NCBI GenBank assembly: GCA_041397765.1
Contig: JAWKWA010000002.1
Coordinates: 236,875-300,874 of the forward strand
DNA: 64,000 bases
Direction of reading: 5' to 3'
Source of the DNA: JAWKWA01 sp041397765
GTDB taxonomy: Bacteria; Pseudomonadota; Alphaproteobacteria; Rhizobiales; Hyphomicrobiaceae
The notes beneath the pieces were generated by a model. That model did no database searches and was not told where the DNA came from. It was given only the letters and a program-made list of their open reading frames with translations. Both the position numbers and the translations under genes were made by a program. This document shows positions 17,635 to 28,918 of the stretch, one piece after another (position 1 is the first letter of the stretch; each line of letters starts with the position of its first letter).

Positions 17635-18474
17635 TCAGGCGTTGGCCGGTACATCGCCGGTGACGCGGGCGAGCGCGACGACATCGACCCGCGCCGCGCC
17701 CGCCCGCCGCAGCGCCCGGGTGGCGGCTTCGACCGTGGAGCCGGTGGTGATGACGTCGTCGACCAGCAGCACGTTGCGGCCCTCGATCCGGCGGCGGGCA
17801 CGGCGCGGCACCGCGAAGGCCCCCTCGACATTGCGGCGCCGCTGATCGAGCGACTTGCCGACCTGGGTCTCGGTCGCGCGGGTGCGGCGCAGGAGCATGG
17901 GATCGTGGCGGATACCGGTCGCGCGCGAGAGCTCGTCGGCGAGGAGGGCCGCCTGGTTGAAGCGTCGCCGCCAGAGGCGCCAATAGGCGAGCGGGACGGG
18001 CACGATCAGATCGGTGCCGGGCAGGAGGTCGGCGGCGGCGAGCGCGAGCCAGCGGCCGAACAGCGAGAGCGCGTGATGCTGGTCGCCATATTTGAGGCCG
18101 TGGATCATGTCGCGCAGCGTGCCGCCGTAGCGGGCGACGGCGCGGGCGCGGTCGAAGGCCGGAGGATGGGCCAGCGCCTCGGCCGAGACCACGATGCCGC
18201 CGGGATCGAAGGGAAGGGGAATGCCGAGCCGGTCGCACAGCGGGTGGCGGATGAAATCGACCGTCTGCCAGCATTGGGCGCAGAGTGTATGGTGATCGGT
18301 CAGCGGCGTGCGGCAGTTCACGCAGACGGGCGGCACCAGGAGATCGGCGATGCTGCCGGCGGCCCGTGCCACGCCGCGACCGGCGAGACGCGCCAGCCGG
18401 ATCGGGCCGCCGCGTGGACGGGAGGCCGGCTCACCCGGCCGCTCTGCCGGGTGAAACTCCGTCTGAGGCGGCAT
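17635..18474 (-). CDS. comF: ComF-family protein (phosphoribosyltransferase fold)
   Basis: The 279-residue protein starts with a double zinc-ribbon region (VPPVCVNCRTPL and TLCAQCWQTVDF) and ends with a PRTase-type domain including the PRPP-binding-like LLVDDVITTGSTV loop. ComF proteins are linked to DNA uptake and recombination in naturally competent bacteria, but in most proteobacteria the role is untested. ATG 18474 is the best start. It is divergent from the methyltransferase gene. Confidence 0.92.
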   Translation of the reverse strand: MPPQTEFHPAERPGEPASRPRGGPIRLARLAGRGVARAAGSIADLLVPPVCVNCRTPLTDHHTLCAQCWQTVDFIRHPLCDRLGIPLPFDPGGIVVSAEALAHPPAFDRARAVARYGGTLRDMIHGLKYGDQHHALSLFGRWLALAAADLLPGTDLIVPVPLAYWRLWRRRFNQAALLADELSRATGIRHDPMLLRRTRATETQVGKSLDQRRRNVEGAFAVPRRARRRIEGRNVLLVDDVITTGSTVEAATRALRRAGAARVDVVALARVTGDVPANA

Positions 18475-18643
18475 GTCGTTCGCTCCCGATACCTTCCCTG
18501 TCGCTCTCGTGCGGACGCCTGGCGCAAAGTCTAGGTCGACGGGCGGAAGGGGCGCCATCGGGTGCGCACCCGGGGGGCGGGGCAGTTCCGATGGCGGGCT
18601 GGCGGGCATGCAGCACACATGCGACAAGCCTGACCATCTGCGT

Positions 18644-19585
18644 ATGGCCCGAAAGTCAGCCCTGGAGTCGCTCGCATTGGACACCCGCCACCTCATCTTC
18701 GACCGCCGGCTCGTCAGACAGCGCAAGGCGCGGGCGTCGGCCGGGCTCGAAGGCTTCGATTTCCTGAGGCGCCGGGTCGCGGAGGATCTGGCGGAGCGGC
18801 TGGCCGCGGTGCGCCGCGAGTTTCCACGTGCGGTCGAGATCGGGGCGGAGGGGCCCGAGCTGCGCGAGGCCCTGGCGACCGTTGGAACGGTCGGTCCGCT
18901 GGTCGGCCTCGCCGTCGATCCGGCGCTGGCGCTGCGGTTCGGCGGACCGGCGCTCGTCGCCGACGAGGAGGCGCTGCCGCTCGGTCCCGCGACGCTCGAC
19001 TTGGCAGTCTCGGCTCTGGTGCTGCAGCAGGTCAACGACCTGCCGGGGACGCTCGTGCAGATCCGTCGGGCGCTGAGACCGGACGGGCTGATGCTCGCTG
19101 CGCTTCTCGGCGGCGATACGCTCTGCGAGTTGCGCGCGGCCTTCGCCCTTGCCGAGGCGGAGATCACGGGCGGTGCCTCGCCGCGGGTCGCGCCCTTTGC
19201 CGACGTGCGGGCGCTCGGCGGCCTCCTGCAGCGGGCCGGCTTTGCGTTGCCGGTCGCCGACGCCGAGAAGGTAATCGTCACCTATGACGATCCGCTCGGC
19301 CTGTTTCAGGACCTGCGTGGAATGGGTCTCGCCAACGCGCTCGTCGAGCGGTCGCGCAGACCGATGACGCGCGGACTGCTCGGCCGGGTGCGCGATAGCT
19401 ACAGGGAACGCTTCGCCGGCGCCGACGGCCGGGTGAGCGCCACTTTCGAGATCGTCACGCTGACGGCGTGGGCGCCCGATCCGAGCCAGCAGCAGCCGCT
19501 GAAGCCCGGCTCGGCACAGATGCGCCTCGCCGATGTCCTGAAGCCGCCGACCGATCGCAGAGGTCGCGACGCGGACGGGCAGTGA
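18644..19585 (+). CDS. Class I SAM-dependent methyltransferase-fold protein (BioC/NDUFAF5-like)
   Basis: The 313-residue protein resembles alphaproteobacterial proteins next to comF that are related to human NDUFAF5: FDRRLVRQRKARA at the N-terminus, a degenerate Rossmann core, the LVLQQVNDLPGTLVQIRRAL helix, then DGLMLAALLGGDTL. NDUFAF5 hydroxylates an arginine in a complex I subunit despite its methyltransferase fold; whether the bacterial form does so is unknown. The glycine-rich SAM motif I is poorly preserved. ATG 18644 is preferred; ATG 18608 is possible. Confidence 0.82.
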   Translation: MARKSALESLALDTRHLIFDRRLVRQRKARASAGLEGFDFLRRRVAEDLAERLAAVRREFPRAVEIGAEGPELREALATVGTVGPLVGLAVDPALALRFGGPALVADEEALPLGPATLDLAVSALVLQQVNDLPGTLVQIRRALRPDGLMLAALLGGDTLCELRAAFALAEAEITGGASPRVAPFADVRALGGLLQRAGFALPVADAEKVIVTYDDPLGLFQDLRGMGLANALVERSRRPMTRGLLGRVRDSYRERFAGADGRVSATFEIVTLTAWAPDPSQQQPLKPGSAQMRLADVLKPPTDRRGRDADGQ

Positions 19586-19611
19586 GGCCGGGGCCGGGGC
19601 GGAGCCCGACG

Positions 19612-19836
19612 TCAGGCGCCGAGAATGGCCTCGAACCAGGTGGTGACCGAATCGAAGATGCCGACGAGCTCGGGCGTGATGGTCATCAGCGAGGCGACGA
19701 TGCCGATGCAGACGATGGCGGCGATCAGCCCGTATTCGATCGAGGCGGCCGCCTTCTCGCTGCGCATGAAGTCGGCAAAGAGGCCGCGCCAGCCTTCAGC
19801 GGCCCTCGATCGATCGTCTCTGTGAAAATCCAACAT
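19612..19836 (-). CDS. Flp family type IVb pilin, isolated
   Basis: The 74-residue product has the short Flp pilin pattern: a charged leader, then AASIEYGLIAAIVCIGIVAS as the hydrophobic assembly helix with the conserved Glu five residues into the mature segment. Flp pilins form Tad pili for adhesion after processing by a prepilin peptidase. No tad/cpa genes are in the window, so it depends on machinery elsewhere, or is a relic. It lies between an unrelated methyltransferase and mutT. Confidence 0.88.
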   Translation of the reverse strand: MLDFHRDDRSRAAEGWRGLFADFMRSEKAAASIEYGLIAAIVCIGIVASLMTITPELVGIFDSVTTWFEAILGA

Positions 19837-19881
19837 TTCCGGCTCCCCTAAGCCCTCATTCCAGGGCTTCGGCGGCGAGCC

Positions 19882-20289
19882 TCACCCCAAGAGATCCTGC
19901 AGCATGGCCCGCAGCGGCTGATCGGCGGGCGGCAGCGGATAATCGCCGAGCCGTGCCGGTCTCACCCAGGCGAGCTCCTGCCCCTCGCGCGCCGTCACCT
20001 CGCCGTGCCAATTGCGGCAGAGGAACAGCGGCATCAGCAGGTGGAAACGCTCATAACCGTGGCTGGCGAAGGCGAAAGGGGCGAGACAGCGCTCGGGCAC
20101 GTCGATACCGAGCTCCTCCTCGAGCTCTCGGATCAGCGCAGCTTCGGGCGTCTCCATGTCCTTCACCTTCCCGCCCGGGAATTCCCAGAGGCCCGCCAGA
20201 TGCTTGCCTTCGGGACGCTTCGCGAGCAGGACGCGACCATCGGTATCGATGAGCGCGCAGGCCACGACGAGAACGATCCGGCCCGTCAT
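19882..20289 (-). CDS. mutT: 8-oxo-dGTP diphosphatase MutT (Nudix)
   Basis: The 135-residue protein carries the Nudix box from FPGGKVKDMETPEAALIREL through EEELGI, matching GX5EX7REUXEEXGU. It hydrolyses 8-oxo-dGTP and so prevents transversions. A G-rich Shine-Dalgarno (GGGGGGA) stands 3-4 nt before ATG 20289, which decides the start over the upstream in-frame TTG at 20301. It follows argJ at a distance of 350 bp on the same strand, and the AT-richer gap probably holds its own promoter. Confidence 0.93.
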   Translation of the reverse strand: MTGRIVLVVACALIDTDGRVLLAKRPEGKHLAGLWEFPGGKVKDMETPEAALIRELEEELGIDVPERCLAPFAFASHGYERFHLLMPLFLCRNWHGEVTAREGQELAWVRPARLGDYPLPPADQPLRAMLQDLLG

Positions 20290-20640
20290 GCTTCCCCCCA
20301 ATGTGGCGTGGAATTCTTAACAACTTCCGCATGAGTTTTATGAACTGGGATATAAAATCCTCTATTCGCAAGGCTTTGAAAAGGATAACCGAAAGCTGAT
20401 TTGCCGACCGACGGTTGCAGATCTGGTCGATGATAGCGCGACATTGGCATCATTGCGGTGTTGCAGTCGCTGGTTTCAGACCTCGAATGCCTGACGGCGA
20501 GATTCCGGCAGGGTCAATGGCGGAGTCATGAGAACCATTCGCAAATTCATGATTGCGGCCGACTTTCTTGAAACGGCCACGCGAGATCGCGACTTTCCGC
20601 GGCCCGGGACTGCCTGTTCGAGAACGCTTTGCTCGCGCAT
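20290..20640. other. 351-nt intergenic region between argJ and mutT
   Basis: There is no supported gene. Its mutT-proximal half is clearly more AT-rich than the surroundings (for example 20318-20375), as expected for a mutT promoter on the minus strand, but no clean -35/-10 pair with standard spacing could be assigned. A plus-strand frame of about 39 codons from 20528 lacks a ribosome site and similarity. Confidence 0.5.
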
Positions 20641-21870
20641 TCAGCTCCGATAGTCGGCGTTGATGGAGACATATTCAGCGGTCAGGTCGCAGGTGTAGAC
20701 CGTCGCCATGCCGTCGCCGACGCCGACATCGACGCCGATCTCGAGCTCGCTGCCCTTGAAGTAGGTGGCTCCCGCGGCCTCGGTATAGGTCGGATCGACC
20801 GCTCCCTCGCGGGCGACCGAGATGTTTCCGAAGCGGATCGCGATCCGGTCGCGGTCGGCCGCCTCGCCGGACTTGCCGATCGCCATGACGATGCGGCCCC
20901 AATTGGGATCGGAGCCGGCGAGCGCCGTCTTGACCAGTGGCGAGTTGGCGATCGAAAGACCGATCCGGCGGGCCGCCTCGATGCTCTCGGCGCCAGTCAC
21001 CTTCAGCGTCACGAATTTCGTCACCCCCTCGCCGTCCTTGACGATCTGCAGGGCGAGATCGTGCATCACGGCGCGGAACGCTGCGACGAAGGCCGCCGCC
21101 TCGGGAGCGTCGATGTCGGTGATGGCGGGGGTGCCGGCCCGGCCGGTCGCGAAGGCGAGCACGGTGTCGCTCGTCGAGGTGTCGCCGTCGATGGTGATGG
21201 CGTTGTGCGATTCGGCGACCGAGAGGGCGAGCAGGCGATCGAGGGCGGGCTTTGCAACCGCCTGGTCGGTGAAGACGAAGGTGAACATGGTCGCCATGTC
21301 GGGTGCGATCATGCCCGCGCCCTTGGCGATGCCGTTGATCGTGACTTTACGGCCGGCGATCTGCAGGGTGCGGCTGGCGATCTTCGGGTAGGTATCGGTC
21401 GTCATGATCGCGCCTGCGGCGGCGGCGAGGCCGTCGGGCGCGGCGGCAGCGGCGAGGGCCGGCAGGTGCCGGGTGATGAGCGCGGCGTCGAAGGGCTGGC
21501 CGATGACGCCGGTCGAGGCGACGAAGACCTCGCCTGGAGTGCAGCCGGCGGCCTCGGCCGCGGCCGCAACGGTCCGGTCGACCGTCTCGCGGCCGAGCTT
21601 GCCGGTGAAGGCGTTGGAATTGCCCGAGTTGACGACGAGGGCGCGGGCGCGACCGGCCTCGCGGCAGGCGCGGCACCAGTCGACTGCGGCGGAGCAGGTC
21701 TTGGAGCGGGTGAGCTGGCCGGCGACGGTCGTGCCCTCATCGAACAGGACGAGAAGCAGGTCGGTCCTGTTCTTGTACTTGATGCCGGCTTCGGCGGTGG
21801 CGAAGCGGACACCGGCGACGGGATGGGCAACCACCGGCACTTGCGGGGCGAATGGGGAAATCTTGCTCAC
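20641..21870 (-). CDS. argJ: Bifunctional glutamate N-acetyltransferase / amino-acid acetyltransferase ArgJ
   Basis: The 409-residue protein is full length. The self-cleavage motif (VASTGVIGQ) gives the catalytic threonine at the N-terminus of the beta chain; KNRTDLLLVLFDEG and NSGNSNAFTG lie in the alpha chain, and AGSDPNWGRIVMAIGKSG near the C-terminus. It recycles the acetyl group from N-acetylornithine to glutamate in arginine synthesis. The adjacent parvulin and secA genes reproduce a common alphaproteobacterial arrangement. Confidence 0.97.
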   Translation of the reverse strand: MSKISPFAPQVPVVAHPVAGVRFATAEAGIKYKNRTDLLLVLFDEGTTVAGQLTRSKTCSAAVDWCRACREAGRARALVVNSGNSNAFTGKLGRETVDRTVAAAAEAAGCTPGEVFVASTGVIGQPFDAALITRHLPALAAAAAPDGLAAAAGAIMTTDTYPKIASRTLQIAGRKVTINGIAKGAGMIAPDMATMFTFVFTDQAVAKPALDRLLALSVAESHNAITIDGDTSTSDTVLAFATGRAGTPAITDIDAPEAAAFVAAFRAVMHDLALQIVKDGEGVTKFVTLKVTGAESIEAARRIGLSIANSPLVKTALAGSDPNWGRIVMAIGKSGEAADRDRIAIRFGNISVAREGAVDPTYTEAAGATYFKGSELEIGVDVGVGDGMATVYTCDLTAEYVSINADYRS

Positions 21871-21973
21871 GGCCGGTCACTCCGCATGGCTTTGCAGAAC
21901 ATCGAAGGCGGGATGGACTCTTGGACCGCGGTCGCCGGGACGAGACGCCTTCGCCCGTCCCGGCCCGCGTCTC

Positions 21974-22859
21974 CTACTGGCCGGCCGCGCCTTCGCCAGC
22001 GTCGCCGCCCGCCGAGAGGCCGAGCGCCTCGTCGGTGGCGGTCGGATCGAGGATCTCGATCTTGGCGCCATCGCGGAGGCCCTGGACGACCTCCTGGGCC
22101 TTGCGCTGGAGGAGCGACACCATGATGCGCTCCTTGACCGAGTCGAAGCTCGGCAGGGCGCGTACGCTTGTCCTCGAGCTTGATGACGTGCCAGCCGAAC
22201 TGGCTCTCGACCGGCTCGGAGATGTCGCCCGGCTTCATCGAGAACACCGCCTCGTCGAAGGGCTTCACCATCTGGCCGCGACCGAAATAGCCGAGGTCGC
22301 CGCCATTGGCGCCCGAGCCGGGATCCTGCGACTTCTCCTTGGCGACATCGGCGAAGTCGTCGCCGCGGCGGATCAGCTCGAGAACCTCGAGCGCCTCCTC
22401 CTTGGTCTTGACGAGGATGTGACGGGCGTGGGCCTCCTCCTGTGGCGGCACCTTGGCGATCTGCTCGTCATAGATGGCCTTGGCGCCCGCCTCGGTCACG
22501 GCATCGCGGATCGCCTTGTCGAAATAGGCGTCCCTCAGCGCACGCTGGCGATAATAGGCCATGCGGCTCTCGAAGCCGCCCTCGCCTTCGAGCTTCTCAC
22601 CGGCGCCGGCGGCGGCCATCAGGCGGTTCTCGATCAGATATTCGATGACGACGCGGCGGCGGCGCGGCTCGGGAATGCCGCTCAGCTCCGGACCGATCTC
22701 GGTCTCGGCGAAGCGGATGTCTTCCATGGTGATGTCGGCGCCGTTGACGCGGGCCACCACCGGATCGTCGGCGCGGGCCGGCGCGGTGAGGGCGTCAGGG
22801 CCGGCGAGGAGCGCCGCGGCAAGGAGGCACGCGGCAAGCGGTTTGGTGGAAGCTTTCAC
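21974..22859 (-). pseudogene. PpiC/SurA-like periplasmic peptidyl-prolyl isomerase with a 1-nt frameshift near its C-terminus
   Basis: A GTG start at 22859, preceded by GAGAGG, opens a signal peptide (KPLAACLLAAALLAGPDAL, cleavage after ARA). It is followed by a SurA-N-like segment and a parvulin domain (HARHILVKTKEEA, GGDLGYFGRGQMVKPFDEAV, FGWHVIKLEDKR). Just after this the frame breaks around 22153-22158; removing one base restores R-P-A-S-F-D-S-V and a sensible 60-residue tail ending at 21974. Without correction the frame runs to 21867 with an arginine-rich, unconserved tail. The total of 886 nt is one base too many. The PPIase core stays intact even uncorrected. Confidence 0.85.
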
Positions 22860-23634
22860 GCTTGAACCTCTCGGGTGGTGGATGCTTTCAAGGGACAGAA
22901 ATCCGGGGACTGACATCCGGGGCATTACATCCGGGGCCTGACATCCGGGGGCCGGTATCGGCCCGCGGCCGGGGCGAGCCACGGCGTGCCGGTGCCGGAA
23001 CGCAATGCGGCGAGGCATGCCGGCGCTTTGGAGCCGAATGAGGGCGAAGGCACCGTCGGTCGCCAGTTCCATAGACCCGGCCACTGGCCCTGCCTAGTGT
23101 CGTGATCGCGAAATTCGTCGCAGCAGGCATCGAACGGGTTTCGCAAGCCGCCTTCAGGCGTCGTTGCACCGGCGGCACAGCGACCGGAGCGGGCCGGTGC
23201 GGCCCCTTCGCTCCGCCCGTGCCACGCGCCAGCCGCCGCCACGACACCTGACGCCCCCATGCCTGCCTGCGAACGCCTTAGCCAAGGTCGGGCCGTCGCG
23301 TTGACATCGGCATTGACCGCTCCTATCTCTGCCCTTGACCGCTGCCGGAAGGCCGCGCTGAACGATCTTCCGTGCCTTGCGCGAACCTTCTCGCCCGCCG
23401 CCAGGCCGACTGGTTCGAGAGGTGGCTGCCCGTCCCGTCCGTTCGGCACCTGCCCCCTGCCGCCAGGCAGCGGCTCGCGATCCGCGGACGGGCCGAAAGC
23501 TGCTGGCCCCGGCCTAGAGCGACTACCGGTCCGATGAAATCGAGCCGGCGCCCTAGGTTATTGATTTGTCGCATTTTCATTCGGCGAGCCGGTGTCCACC
23601 TCGTCGGAAAATGCTCAAGCAAGGATTCCGCCCG
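22860..23634. other. 775-nt divergent region between the parvulin gene and secA
   Basis: No conserved coding sequence is visible on either strand, although GC-rich spurious frames cross it. It contains the 14-bp tandem repeat at 22902-22953 and must hold the promoters of both flanking genes. The AT-richer stretch immediately before secA (about 23550-23600) is the best place for the secA promoter. Confidence 0.5.
22902..22953. repeat. 14-bp tandem repeat, three full units and a partial fourth
   Basis: Units TCCGGGGACTGACA, TCCGGGGCATTACA and TCCGGGGCCTGACA follow each other exactly, then TCCGGGGGCC. The array lies 43 bp upstream of the parvulin start in its leader, so it may be a protein-binding site or simply a slippage array. 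Confidence 0.7.
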
Positions 23635-26568
<2,934 letters not shown>

Positions 26569-26598
26569 AGTCCCGGGATGTAACCTCGCGGCCGCTGC

Positions 26599-27360
26599 TC
26601 AGGCTCGCGAGCCTCTCACCGATCTGACCCGGCGCGGACGCGGTGTTGTGACCGACGAGGCTTGCGGCGGGTCGTCCGGACCGCGGCCGGGTGTCGCGCG
26701 GGGCGTGCCGGCGGCGATCCCGTAGCTGCCGAAGCGGCCCCTCACCTCGGCCATCTCCTCGTCCGACAGGATGACCGCGCCACCGAGCGCGAGGGCATGC
26801 CAGTATTGCCGCGCAAGGGTCTCGAGCTCGACGGCGGCCCACATGGCCTTTTCGAGATCGGCGCCGGTGGCGATCATGCCGTGATTGGCCATCAGGCAGG
26901 CGCTGCGGCCCTCGAGGGCGGCGAGCACGTTCCGCGCCAGCGCCTCGGTTCCGAAGGTGGCGTAGCGAGCGCAACGCACATCATTGCCGCCGAAAGCCGC
27001 CACCATGTAGTGGCAGGCGGGGATGTCGCGCCGCGCCATCGCGAGCACCGTCGCAAAGGTCGAATGGGTGTGGACGATCGCGCCGATCTCGGGTCGCGTC
27101 CGGGCGATGGCGACATGGAAATGCCATTCGGTTGACGGCTTCAACGGGCCCTCGAAGCGGCCCGAGGGGTCGGCGAGCGGCATCGCCGCGATCATCTCCG
27201 GGGTCATGCGCTCGTAGGAGGTGGCGCTCGGCGTGATCAGCAGACGCTCGCCGTGACGGACGGAAATATTGCCTGAGGTGCCCTGGTTGAGGCCACTCGT
27301 ATTCATGGCGCGGCAGGCCTCGATGATCGCCTGGCGGATCGCGCGCTCGGCCTTGTCCAT
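26599..27360 (-). CDS. Class II aldolase/adducin family protein
   Basis: The 253-residue protein matches L-fuculose-phosphate aldolase-like enzymes: LNQGTSGNISVRH at the N-terminus, the zinc-binding HTHSTFATVLA motif, and MANHGMIATG near the end. These metal-dependent lyases cleave phosphorylated ketoses; specificity varies widely. GGAGAG stands before ATG 27360. About 25-30 Pro/Arg-rich residues after the domain are not typical. It is third in the NsrR-facing operon, 95 bp after the ferredoxin gene, and may not share its function. Confidence 0.9.
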   Translation of the reverse strand: MDKAERAIRQAIIEACRAMNTSGLNQGTSGNISVRHGERLLITPSATSYERMTPEMIAAMPLADPSGRFEGPLKPSTEWHFHVAIARTRPEIGAIVHTHSTFATVLAMARRDIPACHYMVAAFGGNDVRCARYATFGTEALARNVLAALEGRSACLMANHGMIATGADLEKAMWAAVELETLARQYWHALALGGAVILSDEEMAEVRGRFGSYGIAAGTPRATPGRGPDDPPQASSVTTPRPRRVRSVRGSRA

Positions 27361-27455
27361 TCCGCACTCTCCCCGTCCTGTCGGCGATGACGACGCGTTC
27401 GGCGCGACCATCGCGCGGCCAGACGGACGGCGCAATGGCGAGCTTGCGCGCGCCG

Positions 27456-27800
27456 TCACATGGCGAGGACGATGCGGGTATGGGCCCGCGAGACGCAGGG
27501 GCAGAAGCGATGGCGGCGCTCGCTCTCGGTGAGGCAGCCGTCCTTGTGGATGAGGTCACCCTCGACATAGTCGGTGACGCAGGTGCCGCATCCGCCGGTC
27601 TCGCAGCCGGGATCGACCGGGTAACCGGCGGCGATCAGCACCGAGAGAGCGCTCTCGCCCGGCGGTACCTGCAACGTAACCTCTGACCAGGCGAGCACGA
27701 GCTCGAAACCGCCATCGGCGGGGGCCGCGGCGGCGCGACCAGGATCGCTTCCCTCGCCGTCGCCTGTCGCGCGATCGGGACCGGGCCGGGACGGGTCCAT
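27456..27800 (-). CDS. Stand-alone [2Fe-2S] ferredoxin, phthalate-dioxygenase-reductase C-terminal type
   Basis: After about 30 low-complexity residues comes an 80-residue plant-type ferredoxin domain with PGCETGGCGTCVTDYVEGD and a final cysteine in RFCPCVS, the C-x4-C-x2-C...C pattern seen in the C-terminal domains of class IA reductases. It lacks the FAD and NAD domains. It starts at the base following the truncated haemoglobin stop, so the two are surely cotranscribed; the likely role is electron supply to the globin or to a partner reductase. Confidence 0.88.
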   Translation of the reverse strand: MDPSRPGPDRATGDGEGSDPGRAAAAPADGGFELVLAWSEVTLQVPPGESALSVLIAAGYPVDPGCETGGCGTCVTDYVEGDLIHKDGCLTESERRHRFCPCVSRAHTRIVLAM

Positions 27801-28271
27801 TCAGGCCGCCGCCTCGGGCAGCCGCTCGCCGCGCCCGAGCATGAGGCCGCGATGGACGGCGATGCCGAGCTCGAGGCTCTTGGCGATCATCCGCGCCTTC
27901 TCGACGAAGAGCTCGGCGGCGGCGGGAGGACAGATCTCGCCGGCGGTCTGCGCGAACAGGGCGAGCCAGCGATCGAAATGCTCGGCGCCGACAGGGAGCG
28001 GCGCATGGGCCGGCATCGGACGGCCATGATAGGTGCCGGTGAGGAGCGTGACGGACGACCAGAACGCGCACATGCGCTCCAGGTGCGGCCCCCAGTCCTC
28101 GATGCGGGCAGCAAAGACCGGACCGAGCAGATCGTCGGCACGGACGCGGTCGTAGAAGGCGTGCACCAGACGGGCGATCATCTCGTCGTCGATGCCGGTA
28201 CGGGCCTTCACCTCGGCCGTGACGGCGGCACGGCGCGCGCGGGCCTCGGCTTCGTCCATGGGCTCGATCAT
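27801..28271 (-). CDS. Group III truncated haemoglobin
   Basis: The 156-residue protein shows the group III pattern: FYDRVRADDLLGPVFAARI, the WGPHLERMCAFWSSVTLLTG helix and the proximal-histidine region AEHFDRWLALF. Members bind O2 and NO and are thought to detoxify NO or reactive nitrogen species in the cytoplasm. GGGAGG lies 6 nt before ATG 28271, so I prefer it to the upstream in-frame ATG 28310. A palindromic operator 36 nt upstream and the divergent NsrR-like gene point to NO-responsive control. Confidence 0.93.
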   Translation of the reverse strand: MIEPMDEAEARARRAAVTAEVKARTGIDDEMIARLVHAFYDRVRADDLLGPVFAARIEDWGPHLERMCAFWSSVTLLTGTYHGRPMPAHAPLPVGAEHFDRWLALFAQTAGEICPPAAAELFVEKARMIAKSLELGIAVHRGLMLGRGERLPEAAA

Positions 28272-28306
28272 ATCGCCTCCCGCATGTGGTTGCGCAGCGG
28301 AGTCAT

Positions 28307-28332
28307 GCATCTATAATCGGCATTATCAATGC
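28307..28332. promoter_or_regulatory. Candidate NsrR/Rrf2 operator between globin and regulator genes
   Basis: Half-sites GCATCTATAAT and ATTATCAATGC are separated by 4 bases; 9 of 11 positions are symmetric. The AT-rich dyad with GCAT/ATGC ends resembles NsrR sites of other proteobacteria. It lies 20 bp upstream of the regulator ATG and 36 bp upstream of the globin ATG, so one dimer could repress both directions. Binding is inferred. Confidence 0.6.
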
Positions 28333-28351
28333 CTATTCAGCGGGAGCGGCC

Positions 28352-28786
28352 ATGCGCCTCACCTCCTTCACCGACTATGGCCTGAGAACGCTGATGCGGT
28401 TGGCCGGAGAGCCCGGCCGGGTCTTCACGACGACGGAGCTCGCGGCCGAGCTCAGCATCTCCCGAAATCATCTGACCAAGGTCGTCGCGGAGCTGAGGGC
28501 GGCGGGCTTCATCGCCACACGACGTGGCGCCCGGGGCGGCTTTCGCCTCGCCGCGCCCGCCGGCGAGATCCGCATCGGTCAGGTCGTCAGGCATCTGGAG
28601 GGACGCCATGCCCTGGTCGAATGCTACGATGCGGGTGGCGGGGCCTGCGTGCTGACGCCGGCCTGCCGGCTCAAGGGGCTGCTCGGGCGTGCCGACGCCG
28701 CCTTCGTCGCCGAGCTCGACCGCTCCACTCTCGCCGATTGCGCCATCGTTCCGCCTCAGCGAGGCCGCAGCGGGCCGGCGCGATGA
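28352..28786 (+). CDS. nsrR: Rrf2-family repressor, NsrR-like (Fe-S, NO sensing)
   Basis: The 144-residue protein begins MRLTSFTDYGLRTLMRLA, the typical NsrR/IscR winged-helix start, with a recognition helix in ISRNHLTKVVAELRAAGF. Three cysteines in ECYDAGGGACVLTPACRL match the ligand spacing of NsrR, which binds an Fe-S cluster and loses DNA binding on contact with NO. ATG 28352 gives the family N-terminus. It is divergent from the truncated-haemoglobin operon over a clear dyad operator. Confidence 0.9.
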   Translation: MRLTSFTDYGLRTLMRLAGEPGRVFTTTELAAELSISRNHLTKVVAELRAAGFIATRRGARGGFRLAAPAGEIRIGQVVRHLEGRHALVECYDAGGGACVLTPACRLKGLLGRADAAFVAELDRSTLADCAIVPPQRGRSGPAR

Positions 28787-28918
28787 ACCTCGTTTGAACG
28801 GCCGGTTCCGACGTCGTTCATGTCGGATTGGTCTATAGTCTGCGATTGCCGGGAGCGGATCCGCGGCTCGATTGTCGGGCTGTGCGCAGCTCAAATGCCA
28901 ACAGGTGAGGATCAGGGC

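Noticed and set aside
20629..22125. 498-codon plus-strand frame over argJ
   Set aside because: Gly/Asp/Arg-rich shadow of argJ, which is clearly real on the opposite strand.
26602..26613. GGCTCGCGAGCC palindrome near the secA/aldolase convergent ends
   Set aside because: It lies inside the aldolase coding sequence and has no T-run, so it is not convincing as a terminator.
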